Of a stretch of DNA of 64,000 nucleotides, positions 19,186 through 32,616 are shown one piece after another. Every line of letters starts with the position of its first letter. Within the stretch, counting starts at the first letter, position 1. The DNA is from Macropodus opercularis. Lineage: Eukaryota; Chordata; Actinopteri; Anabantiformes; Osphronemidae. A program made the position numbers and the translations under genes. The notes under the pieces are model-generated. The model did no database searches. It had not been told where the DNA came from and saw only the letters and a program-made list of their open reading frames with translations. The stretch is from contig CM061098.1 of NCBI GenBank assembly GCA_030770545.1, positions 16,396,001-16,460,000 of the forward strand. The letters run 5' to 3'.

Positions 19186-22100
19186 ATGTCAGCAGAAATC
19201 TTACATTCCCACTATATGGCCAGTGAGCCAACATAGCTGTCATGTGATGCTCTTGTTTCCATGTGGAATTGCATGCTCTGTATTAATAGGATCCTGCTCT
19301 TCTTGAGAGACTAAAAAAACAAAAATTTCTTTCAGTGCGCTAACACTTCTTATCAAACTCAGGAAGAGCAATTAATATTCGCACCAGCCATGCAAGCACT
19401 TTTGTTGGACTCGAAGACGTCTGACCAGTAACTGTTCCACTGCTTATGTGCTTTGACCAAATGTTACGGGGGGATTAAGATGCAAATTATTGCCTTAATC
19501 TGTGAGAGTAAAATAAGATTTCTGGTGTGGAGCACACGCAGTGTTCTGCTGAAGCCAGAGTAGCGTCATCAGTATGCAAAGCTCTGCTTCGCTGCCATTT
19601 CCACACACATAATGACATTCATATGTAATGTATGTGAAAACTACAAAATCTATTATGAACTTATGAAATGTGTGTTGCATATTTAATATACAGTCAGCCA
19701 CTAAACCACACGCATACAGCTTACTCATATAAAAGGTATGGTATATTATATTGCAGCCCACTCTGCAGGGACAAAAAATGCCTGATAGCTACATTGCAAA
19801 ATGTTGTGTTGTTCTATAGCACACACCAAAATTCACAGTACAGTTTAAATGAAAGCTCCGTAGCTGGTGTCTTTATAAATCTTGTTGTTTCTGTCCTGTG
19901 TCTGCTCCACAGAAGAAGAGATGAATATAAATCCATGTCTATAGATTATCAATTTTCCTCTCACAAAAACCACCTTTCACAATCCCCCACTCCTCTCTTA
20001 CATCCCTTCTCTTCTTATGGATTTCAGCAGGCAAATCGTATTATGTGGAGACACCCTGGTGGCTCGCATGGGCAATAATATGTTCTGCGGTTGCTGCAGT
20101 TTTGTAGTTTAAAATCCAGCACTCCAGTTGCATATCTATCCTCTTCCCAAAAGCCATTTCTTCAGTAGAGAAGTCCATAAATTTAAATTCAATCCTCTTT
20201 CAATCAATCCTGTCACTTATTGTCTTAGGTTTATTCTCATAGAAAAATTGTCCTTTTATTGTTGAAATAAAGTTCTAGAAAAGAAGGAGTACAAATGTAC
20301 TCAACAACTTACTCCACTGTCACAAGGAAATACAGTAAGCATACAGTACAATGCATTTAGATGTATTATAAAGTCAGTCACAGTTTTTACAGTCATTGTA
20401 ATAAAACTAGAAAGCTTAAGATTATTAGGTTCCAACAAACGCATATGATTGTAGGAGAGCATTTTGTTTGAATGTGATTCATAACAATAATGAATAAAAA
20501 AAAATTTTTGTTGATAAAAGCTCGTCGTTGTGAAGGACAATATACTGTATATAAATTACTTGACAGGTTACTTTAACTGTCACAGTTCCTTTTAAAGGTA
20601 GATACAAATTACCCTCGTTGAGAAAGGAAGGTGCTAGAGGTCCTCCATTCTTTCTTTCTTTGGTAGCTGAAAAACCAGGGGAACACCTTTTCTATTTACT
20701 TTTAACACCAGTAGTTTTGTAGCAGTAGCTGTTGCTGCTCTTGTCTCCCAGAACAAAAACTGTCCTAAATGTCCTGAAATCCTTCTTTTGAAAAACAGGG
20801 TTTTCAAACAGTTTCTATTGAAAAACAGGGAACCATAAACAGTCACAACAAGCCAAAGAATGCAGTCTAATGCATAACCCTTTCTGGAGTAGATTAGAAT
20901 GAGAAGACACTAGTTAGACATGACAAGGCACACATTTTCTTTTCAATCTCCTGTCTTCACCAAGAATATTGCTGTCACTCAATTCCATCATAAACTGCTT
21001 ATTTCTGTTTTCCGGCAAGATCATAACACACAGAAGAGAAAGAGACTCTTGGTAGTGGCTTAGTCACAGATGTTGTAGAGTAAGGGCTCATATTAAAAAT
21101 GAAAATACATGTATATAATTCAACACAAAGGTTTAAGGTTTTTGCACATGCATCAGATTTATTCCGTTAGACCAACATTTCTTTATAGCACAGTCATTCA
21201 TCAAATTGCTTCAGAGGTTCCTAATGAAATATGTGCATGACTACTAAACAGTCATGTGGCCCACATCATAGGCCAAAGAGTTTGTTTTTCAAATGTGATT
21301 CTGCATGGCCAGCGCCTCTGAGGGCTTCAACGGGACTTAAAAAAACACTTGTAGTTCAAATGTGGTGAAAGTGGTCAAATCTCATTATATAATGATGATT
21401 CCTCAATTGTGTATTTCACAGATTATACAGACAAACTGTCCTGTTGCTTTGATTACACAGTTATTCTGGCCAAAAAAGACACTTTAAAAACAGAGCAAAG
21501 GAAACCGTCAACCGGACTGACCGTAGCTGAACAGAGGGGGGTGGAAAAAGCATTAACAACAGCTCTCAAGGTGTCCGTGACTGGACTAAAACTATGGGCA
21601 CTGCAGTTAGATGTTATGCGCCTTAACCAGTACACTGTAAAACCGTCAATACTTGTCATCAAGGACATTTATGACATGGTTTATTCACCTTAATGAAAGT
21701 AAAGAAAGAATATTTTTAGAGAGAGTTAAGCAAAAGATGGAAGGCACAGATGTGCGTGCACCATGGAAACAACCCACACTGTAAGTGTACTTGTTCTTCC
21801 TATTGCAGTTGTGTGTGTGAGCATGATCTATGTGATCTGCCTCCCTTGGTTATATCAGGCCAAGCTGGCAACCTGCTGCCAGCCTGACGTTTGACAGGAA
21901 ACAATGCATATTCATCTCACAGGCACACAGTAAGTGGCTCCCTGTGGTTCTTTTGCCACTGAGTCTTTCAGACAATTAGTCAAGGCCACAACATTCACCT
22001 TCAAAGTCTTCTTTCTTTGTTGTTGCCTTAATTTCAAAGTACCTTTTTCTTCCTTCAATTGTCTTAAGAAATAATTTAATCTGTCTATTTTTTCTCCTCC

Positions 22101-24947
22101 CCATACTCAAATCTGATTGTCACCTCATGTTTTTTTCTTTGCCTGCCTGCTTAACTTGGTCCATCATATTTATTCTTCTGCTGGACAACAACTATTCTCT
22201 GCCCTAAGGGTCAACGTGTCATATTATTGTTCCACTGCACTTCTTTTGTCTGTGTCCTTCTTCTTGTCTCTCGGCAGCTTGTCATCTGCTATCATTCCTC
22301 AGATTTTTGTTGTAGCCTTTGTCTAATCTTTTTGAACAAGATTAGTTTTTCTGGGCAATACACATAAACTAATTGCTTAAGGATTGTATGTCCTCTGTAA
22401 CTACCCCTTTAAAAGAAATATACAAATTAAATTTGGTGCAAAGTGAGAGACCAGTGTGATGTCACATTTGAAAATTACAGACATGCTTCAGTAATGATTA
22501 CTGCAGGTCCCATCTGTAAAACTCATTTGGACTCCTGTCTATACACAGCTTTTCCTACTGTTTGATTTCCATTTCTTTCATGCCGCTTTGCCTGCCTTTG
22601 CATCATGCACCTTGACATTAAAACGATTTGAAAACAGCTTTGCTAACTTAAACCTATAAACTCAATACTACCAGGGGCTGTGAGAATAACATCTGCTCAT
22701 TTTTATGCAAATGAAGATATATCACATCTTTATGAAATTTCCTAAGTGCTGCAAGTTTTAATAGCTTGCCTGAGGAGCAAATAAAGTTACTGATAAAGAA
22801 ATGGAAATATTGACAACATGTGATCAGTCAGACAAATTATACATATTTATTGCACCTGAAAATGATCATCATGAATCTGTACCTTATCAGTCTGGCTTCT
22901 TGAAGCTGATGAAACTTTATATTTATGTATTAGTCTCTCGAGTGAGACGTCTCATGACAGAATAATATTTCCTGCAGGGTTTCCTGTTGACCACAGCTGA
23001 ATATGTGTGTTGTACAGTTGTGACCATTGCTCCTTTTAGGTTTAATAGCCATGTTTTGCCTACACAGCATCCGCAAGCAGTATGTTTAAAACCTTTATAA
23101 TACATAAGATGAGAGTTTATTATGATAAATGCAGTAGCAGGGACAAATCTATGGGGTGGCAAGATGTGGCAGCTGAAATAGTTTGTACATTAAATATTCT
23201 ATGGATCCACCCTCAGTATGCCACATACATCATGCTCATAACTGAAACAACTATGTAATACTGGCAAAATACCTTGTTAGAGAAAAATATAATTTTGCAA
23301 TTCAATATTAACTGAATTTTACTTTTTATATAGAGTATATTGAAATGAATCCTTGTCCAATGCCCTTAGGCACATTTTATGCTGTAAAGAGCTCAGTTGA
23401 CCTACTTTTGACCAATTAAAGGACTTTCAAGGTAAAACCTTTTCATTGAAATATATTCACTTAAAGCATTTTTTTATTACTGCTTTACAGTATTTTCTAT
23501 TTCATTTATGATAAATTTAAATGTATACTGACAGGTACAGTAATGGGAGATTATTATTAAGAACTGTGTCAAAATGACAAACTGATAAAATACACAGTTG
23601 ATGTGTTTTACCGTTCACCTATTTTCCTGTGTGATTTAAGCAATTGTAATTAATGCATTAAAGCTCACCTGGTTACAGTCTCTGTTTTTATCTCTGTTGT
23701 TTTCTGTCACTCACCTCAGTCACGGACTAATGACTCATGACTGAGCCACATGTACTCTTTTTCGTTTGTCAGTCATTTTTAACCACCATCCTTTGAGCTT
23801 GTATCTTATTGTATTTACTGCATATTGTTAAGCAGTGAATTTTAGTTCCGAACTCTTGCTATAATTATTTTAACATGCTTCAGTTTGCAATCTCTTGTAC
23901 TAATTCTGTGAGCAGCCCTGGTTAGTTCTGAACCTTGTTCGTTCAAAACCCGCAGTAGAAAACACTCCTTACTATACTTATGCTTTTGCTATAGTGGTTC
24001 TGTCTGACCAAATGTGTGTGTGCTTTGTGTTTATGTAAAGGTACATTTTCTCTTTGTTGCATGATAAAGGAGCTTTTCTTTGCTTTTCCTCTGGGAGGGG
24101 GACTCTAGTTTCTTGAGATTTTCTGTTACTTTCTGCCCCCTGTGTAGATCCTGCACAGTGCAAATGAAGAATTTCCACATCGGGCAGTCATTTAAAAATG
24201 TCACAACACAAAGCCAAACATTTTCCATCTTCCATTTCACATAAAAACCAGTCTGAAACAGAATTGACAGACATTTTCTATCTAGCCTTCACCGTCTTGT
24301 CTCTTCAGATTAATTCTCTTAGATTTTTATCCTCTGTCCTTCCTTTTATTTCCCTCCTCCCTCTCCTCTTTTTCTGTCTTTTGTCAAAACTTATTTTATC
24401 ACTTGCTTCAGTACTTTTTGTCTCTTTGCCTCCCCCGCTCCTGGCCATGTTTTCCACATTTCATTACAGTTTGACTTGTTTGTCACCCCTTGATTAGGTT
24501 TTTTTTACTGCATTATACTAAACAAATAAACTGTATGTATAATTCTTACCTTCAATTTTAAAATGGTAATATTAAGAACATGAACTGATGAGATTAAGGT
24601 AGAACGGTGTGTGGCGTGAGGACGGGTTAAACTGAATTGTTGACCAGACAGACAACTTCTGCACGTTTTCATGGGCTGATCAATATCACAGGAGCCGATA
24701 GCAGGTTAACAAAACCAAGTCAGCCCATCTAGGATTCAGGCTGGTTATATGTTGACTGTGTATTTCAGGCCTATCACCAACCCAAGATAAACTGCAACAA
24801 ACCACTGCCTTTGCTGTTTAGCTGCAAGACAAATTTGCTTGAACTTAGCGTACACTACAGTATGTCTAGATCTGTTCAGTGTTCCAGTGTGCGTCTTAAA
24901 TCAGCTACATTATACAGTCAGACTGAGAAGACTTGGGAGAAACCCAG
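19186..24947. other. No gene recognised (5.8 kb)
   Basis: AT-rich non-coding DNA. The longest frames (plus 19668-20078; plus 21409-21693; plus 24198-24497) show no motif, no codon-use signal and no splice context that I would trust. This could be intron or intergenic DNA. Confidence 0.5.
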
Positions 24948-24951
24948 TTAA

Positions 24952-25286
24952 CCCCTTAACTGGCAGAGACGTATATACACATCTTCGTCCAATGTGCCTT
25001 TTTCTGACTTAGACGTGTTAATGTGCCCAAAACTCAAATGTCAAAAACCAGCTATAGACATCTCCAAGTGTCTTTTTCTGGTGTTCTCAGAGAAACTACA
25101 ATAGGGGAAGAAACAGAAACAAACCTTTCAAAATAAAACACCAAACCCAGAAGTAAAATTGCCAGTCGTTACAGAAATCCTGGAAAATAAAATACAGAAA
25201 ATCAGCATAACAAGCACTACAATAACAACATTTTTTTTATTGTTGCAATTTAAATGTTTTTCCAGATACAATGGTTGGTGAAGGGG
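24952..25286. mobile_element. piggyBac-like MITE, 335 bp, TTAA on both sides
   Basis: TTAA at 24948-24951 and 25287-25290 flank an element with ends CCCCTTAAC and (complement of the right end) CCCCTTCAC, eight of nine identical. TTAA target and C-rich ends are the piggyBac signature. There is no open frame inside, so it is non-autonomous. Beyond nine bases the ends diverge. Confidence 0.6.
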
Positions 25287-25292
25287 TTAATT

Positions 25293-25432
25293 AGTGCACA
25301 GTTGCAAGAAAAAGTGTTGCTTTGGGATCACATGAATTTCTGCAAGTCACAACAATAGAAAAATCTGCTCTAAATCTGCTTAAACTAATACTGCAGAAAC
25401 ATTATATTCTTTTACTTTTAATTGAACATAAC
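25293..25432 (+). mobile_element. Left end of a Tc1-like DNA transposon
   Basis: It begins CACAGTTGCAAGAAAAAGTG and contains AAGTCACAACAATAG and CTGCTTAAACTAATAC, the phrases of a long inverted end of a common fish/amphibian Tc1-like element. The complementary end lies at 27668-27700, with L2 sequence in between. Confidence 0.7.
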
Positions 25433-25776
25433 ATTCAATTCAACTTTATTTATATAGTGCCAATTCACAACATCAGTTATCTCAAGGCACTTTACAAGTA
25501 AGGTTTAAGACCTTACACAACTAAACCCAACAAATCCCACATAGAGCAGCTTTTAATTGTAGCCAATCAATAAATAGTTTTTGAATTAATTTTAATAGCA
25601 ACAGTGGACGACAAACTCCCTCTCTAGAGAGGAAGAAACCTCCAGCAGACCCAGGCTCAGTGTGGGCGGCCATCTGCCTTGACCGGTTGGGGTGAGTGGA
25701 TAGAGAAGAGAGAAAAGAACAAAACAACAACAACAAGCAGCAACAGAACACAACAGGATGGTTGGACCTGCAACTG
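25433..25776 (-). mobile_element. L2-type LINE, 3' UTR and tail half of the interrupted outer copy
   Basis: Starting from the (TTGAA) tail on the minus strand, this is the L2 3' UTR up to the point TTCAGTTGCAGGTCC. The next UTR bases are found at 26748, after another L2 copy, so this and 26748-27451 read as one copy split by an insertion. Confidence 0.8.
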
Positions 25777-26747
25777 AATTCAATTCAATTCAATTCAACT
25801 TTATTTATATAGCGCCAATTCACAACATCAGTTATCTCAAGGCACTTTACAAGTAAGGTTTTAAGACCTTACACAACTAAACCCAACAATTCCCACATAG
25901 AGCAAGCTTTTAATTGTAGCCAATCGATAAATTGTACAGTTAAATAGCGACAGCGGAGAGGAAAAACTCCCTCTCTAACGAGGAAGAAACCTCCAGCAGA
26001 CCCAGGCTCAGTGTGGGCGGCCATCTGCCTTGACCGGTTGGGGTGAGGGGATAGAGAAGAGAGAAAAGAACACAACCACAACAACAAAACAAGCAGCAAC
26101 AGAACACAGGCGGGATGGTTGGACCAGCAACTGAACACTGGAGACTTAGACTCTGAGTCTGATGATACCTGTAGATGAGAGAAAAGGGACAAAGTTAGTC
26201 ACATGTGGAAATGGAGGCATGTTGGCGGATAGAAGAAAAAGAGAAAAAAAAGAGCTCAGTCAATGAAGGACGTCCCCCAGCAGTCTAAGTCTATAACAGC
26301 TTAACTAAGAGATGGTTCAGGGTGACCAGAACCCTCTCTAACTATACGCTTTGTCAAAAAGAAAGGTTTTAAGCCTAGTTTTAAAACTAGAGAGGGTGTC
26401 TGCTTCTCGAACCTGGACTGGAAGCTGGTTCCATAGGAGAGGAGCTTGGTAGCTAAATGCTCTGCCGCCCATTCTACATTTAGAAACTCTAGGAACCACA
26501 AGCAGACCAGCGCTCTGAGAACGAAGCGTTCTGTTGGGAGCATAAGGAGCGATGAGGTCTTTAAGATAAGATGGAGCTTTATTATGAAGAGCTTTGTAGG
26601 TGAGGAGAAGAATTTTGAATTCTATCCTAGATTTGACAGGGAGCCAATGCAGAGAAGCTAATGTTGGAGAAATGTGATCTCTCTTCCTAAGTCCAGTCAG
26701 AACTCTGGCTGCAGCATTTTGAATTAATTGGAGGATTTTCAAAGAGT
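25777..26747 (-). mobile_element. L2-type LINE, inner inserted copy, 5'-truncated
   Basis: It has its own (TTGAA)n tail (25777-25800), a full 3' UTR and the ORF2 C-terminus, with phrases SLKILQLIQNAAARVLTGL, LASLHWLPVKSRIEFKILLL and TFLFDKAYS. It is truncated at the codons for NSLKILQ. The coding part is open and close in sequence to the 8031-12821 copy, so this is a fairly recent insertion. Confidence 0.85.
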
Positions 26748-27451
26748 CACTGGAGACACACGGCTCTGAGTCTGATGATACCTGTAGATGAGAATAGAGA
26801 GAGACAGAAAGAGAGAAACACAACTATGAGAGAAAAAGAGACAAAATTAGTCACATGTGGACACAGAGGCATGTAAGTGGATAGAAGAAACCAAAAAGAG
26901 CTCAGTGAATGAAGGACGTCCCCCAGTCGTCTACGTCTATAGCAGCTTAACTAAGAGATGGTTCAGAGTGACCAGAACCATCTCTAACTATACGCTTTGT
27001 CAAAAAGAAAGGTTTTAAGCCTGGTTTTAAAACTAGAGAGGGTGTCTGCTTCTCGAACCTGAACTGGAAGCTGGTTCCACAGGAGAGGAGCTTGGTAGCT
27101 AAAGGCTCTGTAGTCCAGCCTAGAGGTAACAAATGCATGCATTACTCTGTAAGAGGATGCTCCTAATTTTAGCAATATTCCTAAAGTGGAAGTAGGCGGT
27201 TCTAGAAATTTCTGCAATATATGGTATAAAGGAGAGATCTTGGTCAAAAATTACACCAAGGTTCATCACAGTAGAACCAGTATAACAATCTGGGACATCC
27301 AGGATTTGATATCATTTAAACAAGTTTGACTAATTGGATTGTTTCATCTGGTTTCATGGACAAATATAAGTATATATATAAATATGAGTATCATCTGCAT
27401 AGCGGTGAAAATTTATAGAATGTTTCCTAATAATATTACCAGGAGGAGAGA
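26748..27451 (-). mobile_element. L2-type LINE, coding half of the interrupted outer copy
   Basis: The piece resumes the 3' UTR exactly where 25776 stops and continues to the ORF2 C-terminus. It then jumps by an internal deletion (about 27115) from RAFSYQAPLLWNQ back to the segment ending TSRLDY, and continues to IIRKHSINFHRYADDTH. It is truncated near 27451 and broken by indels, so it is older than the inner copy. Confidence 0.8.
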
Positions 27452-27700
27452 GGTCTGTCTGACCCTGGACATCAAGGCTTTTAGACATATTTTTGAAACC
27501 CTTTCCAGCTTTATACAAGTCAACAATTCTTGCTGTTAGTGGTTCATATACTTTTTTCACCCTGCACTGTGAATGTTTACATGTTATGTTCAATAAAAAC
27601 ATATAATGTTTGTGAAGTATTAGTTAGTTAGTTAATTTGTTTAGTTTAGATCAGTTAATCTAACCTAAGGGTTCACATACAAATTCTTGCAACTGTATGA
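27452..27700 (-). mobile_element. Tc1-like transposon right end with transposase N-terminal (HTH) fragment
   Basis: The minus strand at about 27460-27540 encodes ARIVDLYKAGKGFKNMSKSL, the DNA-binding helix-turn-helix of Tc1-like transposases. The rest of the transposase is absent. Then come the long terminal sequence (CACCCTGCACTGTGAATG, AATAAAAACAT) and the terminus TTCTTGCAACTGTAT at the right. It pairs with the left end at 25293. The element is dead. Confidence 0.75.
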
Positions 27701-30504
27701 GACAACAAAAAGGAGAATCAGAAACAAACACATTAGTACAATGACGTATATAATGACTTACTTTAATAGAAGACATAGTTTTTAGTAATTTGAGGAGCAG
27801 GAACAGTTTTAGGTCAAATTGAAAAGGTTGGCAAAATTGTAAATCTAACATGAATATTGTGAACCTGGGTGTGTGGGTAAAGAGAGAAGTTCGATTAAAC
27901 ACAGCAGACTCTTTCAGACTCAAGTTCTTCATGACATCGGGATACAAGGAACACACACAACAAAGCTCACTATCTCCCACTGGCGGCGCGAGGACCGGAT
28001 TGTTACATCTGCAAATTCTGCTCCTGGATTACATTGGCCAGTCATCTTGGATTGTGTATGTGTGTGTGTGCGAAAGAGAGGACAGTAACTGAGTTATGAA
28101 GTCAGCAAGTTTGGTTGAAACACAGAAATCTACATGTTAGCTCACAAGATGAGTAGCAAGCACATGCTTAACTGTCAATCACCAGGACCCTCCACTGATA
28201 GGAGCTGGGTAGGCATGCCAATCATTGAAGACATGAAGTGTACGGAAGACATGAGTCATGTTACACGTGAAGTAAACCACAAAATTCCAGGAAAAGAACA
28301 TCATAACTTTGGTTAAGGGTCTTTTTCCAGTCATCGCTCTTATGTTAATTAGTGGATAAGCCAGTCAATTCTGAGATGTCAGAGTGTGTGTTTGCTCTCA
28401 TCAAGTTTCCTTTCCAGCTCTCCAGTTTCCCAGAGCAGCCTGTGCAGTGGGGACAACCAGCCACATCAATATTTTAAACGCATTTTAATTAAGCCCCGGC
28501 TGCACCCTTAGCGCCTGAGCTGAGCTAAAGGGTGAAATTAAAAGTGCCCCTCACCCTCTGCTGCCTCCATGTCCCCATTGACTTTTCATCAACCTGAAAA
28601 TATCAACAGCGACACAGATAACCACATTCTCTGGAGTAGTGAACGCAGCACATGGAATCATGCTAATCTAAATGAGGGCTAAACCATTATAACCTTCTTG
28701 ACCCTCCTGTACAGTGTGTCTTGTGTTGATGGATGACTGATATTATGTAGGATAAGTTAAACACTAACAAAACCCCAGAAGCGAAGAGAGCATGAGTGTG
28801 TGGGCTTCCATTCCTGTGTGATCATATTTCTGTGCTCACAATTAGGAAATGGTTTGGCCCCATGGGGGCATCATGAGATATTCCAGATGTGACGTGCTAT
28901 GTGATAAAAGAGTCTGCTGTTTGGTTCAACATCTAAGCTTAGTCCCCACCGCCTATATCTGTTACATTGGACAGTTGTTGGTTCTCTTGAGAAGTTATGG
29001 TTAATAATAAAATGCTCAATCAGAGTTGTGGCATGTCAGTAATATATTGAGAAAACCTTTTTCATTTTATTCATTCGAATTTTTATTTTGGCAAATAAAT
29101 TAATTTCTTCTTCCTTGTGAGTGATGCGGTTTACTGCCATGCTGAATATGAGCAACTGTGGGCTTCTGCTCAATATTTGTTTCACTACAAATTATTTGAA
29201 TTCAAGCCTTTTATCTGCCAGCTTTTCTGGACACGTGTGAATCAGGTTAAAATTACACGTGTAACATGATTAACTGATTAAAGCACTCTTGGCTTGGAAG
29301 ATTAGTTAGATTAATTAGACACATGAACTACTGTCCTCTAGCATCTGACTGACCGAAAAAAAACAGGCGCCGGTAATCTGCAGCAGGTAGGGGAAATTGG
29401 AAAACCAGAAGGACGAGTATACCCTGCCAGTAAATAAATTAAAAGCCATAAAAAAACAAAACGTACAGCGGGACTAGAGGCTGTTACACACCTTGGCTTC
29501 CTGCTTCTTTCTTGTGCTGAACTTGCTGCATTGTGAAGCTTTAATAAAATTCATATTATTAAAAGAACACAGCACTGTCTATGCATCTTCTCTCCTCACA
29601 AGCAAGCAGACATTGAGAGACAGAGTTGGAAGTGTTGCAACACATCCCACATTTCATGTGTGTAAATGGATTTTCAAATAAATAAAACAAGCAAAATATA
29701 TATGAGCGTTGTGCTCAACGTGTGGTGTATGCAAGTGCATACATGGCCCAAATATAGATTTTCTACAACACACATACACATAACCTTAGGGTGGACCACC
29801 CTCTCATATATTTCATAGCTTTTAAGTGACACAGGAAATAAAACTACAAAGCACAGGCCACCCACACACACCTTCATCTCTGCATTTGTCATGAGTCTGG
29901 ATTGAGTCCCTCATAGGTCCAAACCTTGGGGCCCCACCTTCTATTTATAGCGCCTGTGCTGCAGTCAGACCTCATATGTGTGTGTGTAAGTGCAGGCATT
30001 GCGCCGCCATTTCCCTCTGTGTGCATGAACTCTGCTAAACACCATGCTGTGATGGCAGTCGGTGATTCTGTCCCACTGTGCTAGTGCGTGAAGTTGTGCA
30101 TAGTAATAATACATTTTTTTAAAGCATAAAATACATTTTTTATCTAACATTAATAAAGGTTTTTTTGTGCAGCCAAAAATGTAAAAAATGAAAATAATTT
30201 TGCTTCTTACTCATTTGTTTGTCATCAATTTGATCCCATTTCTTGCATAAAAAACTCATTCATGTACCTTAACAGTATGCATACAATTGACTGTGATGTC
30301 CTCGCTGTGTTAACATTCTCTATGCTTCTGTCAGTTAACATGTACGGGGGTTCCCACTGAGTGAAGGATCGTCAGTGTCTGGTATCTCCACCTCATTACA
30401 CACATGCACTTAGTCTTCCCTGACTAACATACACACAGTCAGTGTGTGCAGAGATCAGTAAAGACATTTCTGCACACCACATGTTCATGTGTTAGAAGGC
30501 ATGT
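27701..30504. other. No gene recognised; possible conserved non-coding block at 28400-28700
   Basis: Non-coding DNA. About 28460-28700 is a compositionally distinct stretch with homeodomain-type ATTTTAATTAA and balanced GC. It resembles a regulatory element by eye only. Confidence 0.4.
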
Positions 30505-30602
30505 TAGTGGATAGAAGAAACCGAAAGGTAGAGGAGCTCAGTGAATGAAGGACGTCCCCCAGCATCTAGAACCTGAACTGGAAGCTGGTTCCACAGGAGA
30601 GG
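30505..30602 (-). mobile_element. L2-type LINE fragment
   Basis: A piece of the L2 3' UTR (GAATGAAGGACGTCCCCCAGC) is joined directly to the ORF2 C-terminal segment (AACCTGAACTGGAAGCTGG), with the intervening stretch deleted. Confidence 0.75.
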
Positions 30603-30779
30603 GTAATGAGTGAATGTGTAATGAGTTGGAGCTACCAGATAAAATAAAATGTTGTTGCTTTAAAAGAGGGTGAGCCCCTCAAATATATGTAAAGATATAT
30701 GTAAAAGTGGTCCACCCTGAGGATATGTTTGTGTCTACGCTGGGGAGTCTATGAAGAGAGGAGAAGCTCATCTTACTGT

Positions 30780-31027
30780 CTTATTTTAACTGGCAATCCA
30801 AGAAAAGAGGGTTTCGGTTAACTACAGGAAATGATTGGTTGAGGTTATTGCTGCCAAAGGAGGGTTAATCAGGTATTAAGTCCAAAGGTTCACACACAGT
30901 ATTAGTTTATGCAGACTGTATTTTTCTATTGTTGTGACTTAGATGAAGATCAGGACACATTTAATGACCAACTTATTCAGAAATCCATTTAATCCCAAAG
31001 GGTTCACACACTTTTTCTTGCAATTGT
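30780..31027 (+). pseudogene. Tc1-like transposase C-terminal relic and transposon end
   Basis: The plus strand at about 30827-30870 reads LVEVIAAKGGLIRY and a stop, the characteristic end of Tc1-like transposases of this subfamily. The long terminal sequence follows (TTGTTGTGACTTAGATGAAG, then CTTTTTCTTGCAATTGTAT at the end). The other end and the catalytic domain are missing. The interval 30603-30779 has no recognisable content. Confidence 0.7.
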
Positions 31028-31196
31028 ATATCATTATATTAGTAAACTTCTAATCTCAATATCTCCACTGACACTATCTCTTTCACCTTAGATTTATGTC
31101 TTAATCTGCATGGGGTGCAGCTATTGAGACTGCATGCTTGTCGTGCAATTTACCTCTTTTGGTAACAAAAGTTTTCCCTTCTGACTTATCCACCAT

Positions 31197-31412
31197 GGGG
31201 TGTGGCAGTGGCTCAGACGTAGAGCTGTCGCCCACCAATCGTAGGATCAGTGGTTCGATTCCTGGTTTCCCCAGTACAGTCGAAGTGTTCATGGGCAAGA
31301 CACTGAACCCCAAGCTGCCCCCGGTGTGTCAGTCTGAGCTGCATGTGTGAATGAGACGCAGTGTCAAAAGCGCTTTGAGTACCAATAGGTAGAAAAGCGC
31401 TATACATATCCT
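31197..31412 (+). mobile_element. tRNA-derived SINE, copy 1
   Basis: The tRNA-like head has an A box (TGGCTCAGACGTAGAGC) and an intact Pol III B box (GGTTCGATTCC). The body carries GGGCAAGACACTGAACCCCA, GAATGAGACGCAGTG and AAAAGCGCTATACATA. The same family occurs at 40545-40766. The GCGCTATA tail resembles the 3' end of L2-type LINEs, which probably supply the machinery. Confidence 0.75.
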
Positions 31413-32616
31413 GCATCAGTAGGGGAATCAGATGGAATCATTCCTATGGTGCCTCTCCTTGGTTTCAGGATACTAACACCCTGCTTTACAGTACATTTAG
31501 GGACTCCTCTGTACACAATTATAAAAATCTGCACACTGTACCATTTCAAACTTGAAATTCTGGTAGAATTTACAACAATTCTATCTCCAGAAAAGACAAA
31601 TCAAGATCTCAAATGAATGATGAAAATGTTATCATCTCACGTAGTGCAATGGTTAAATTCAAACTAAAATCTTATTTTAAAGCCCTTATTACTTAAACAC
31701 CAACCACACTATTGGCACCTTCCAGTGCCCATAATGGGTAATTGCATTATTAATGTCTGCAAGGTAAAGACCAATCTCTGCCAAGCCAGTACTTTAGTTC
31801 AAGGAAAAAGACATTCAATGATTTGAAAGCTGAAATCAATTACTCTTATTGCCTTGACACAGAGAGAGGGATAGAAGCACATGCAGGTTCTATTAAAAAT
31901 TCAGAGGTACCAGTGCACTTCTGTAATGGGTAGAGACAGAGCCGTCCAGAGTCTTATATTGCAGCCGATGAGTTTGTGCATGTTAAGAAAAAAAGGCATC
32001 CTGATTTTGCATGTTCAGAGACACATAACAAAGAGATGTAAATGATCACAAGCACAAGAGATGGTTCACACGGCTCACAGGACAGGACACAGACTATGTT
32101 TTTACACTATGGATGTGAAACTTCAGAAAAGCCATTTACTGTTAAGTGTTGCGTCAGGTATGGTCTGGGGTTGTCATAGTGTCAGTTCAGTCATACTTAC
32201 GATTCGTAACAAAATCGAAAACTTTTCTGTGGCTACCAGTTGATAATACTAGAATTTGTTTCACTGGATACTGTATAATTATATATAGCAGTTATCTTCC
32301 GATTCTATACAAGGTCAGAGAAAAACATGCAAACACAGTTTTCACTGTAGCAGTCAGGTGAAAGCCCTGAAGACTACAATACTATTGTCAGCATGGCCAA
32401 GCTAAAATAAAATGTTTAATTTTAGTTTTAATTAAGAAAAACGTTTAGATATTTATATTTACTGATACTACCCCCTCCTATTCCCCATGCTTGAAACAAA
32501 CAAAAAAATCTTTTGTTACTGTAGTTAGCCACAGAAATGCAAGATGTGTACATGAGAAACAACGAACATATGACATGAGCTAATTAAACAGTTTTAATTT
32601 GTTCATTGCGGTCATG
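31413..32616. other. No gene recognised
   Basis: AT-rich non-coding DNA without recognisable motifs. Confidence 0.5.

Noticed and set aside
21409..21693. 94-codon plus-strand frame with reasonable amino-acid composition
   Set aside because: No recognisable domain, no splice or promoter context, and length within chance for AT-rich DNA of this size.
24952..25290. Possibility that the TTAA-flanked element and the adjacent Tc1-like end are one transposon
   Set aside because: Ends, target preference (TTAA versus TA) and internal sequence differ; they are merely adjacent.
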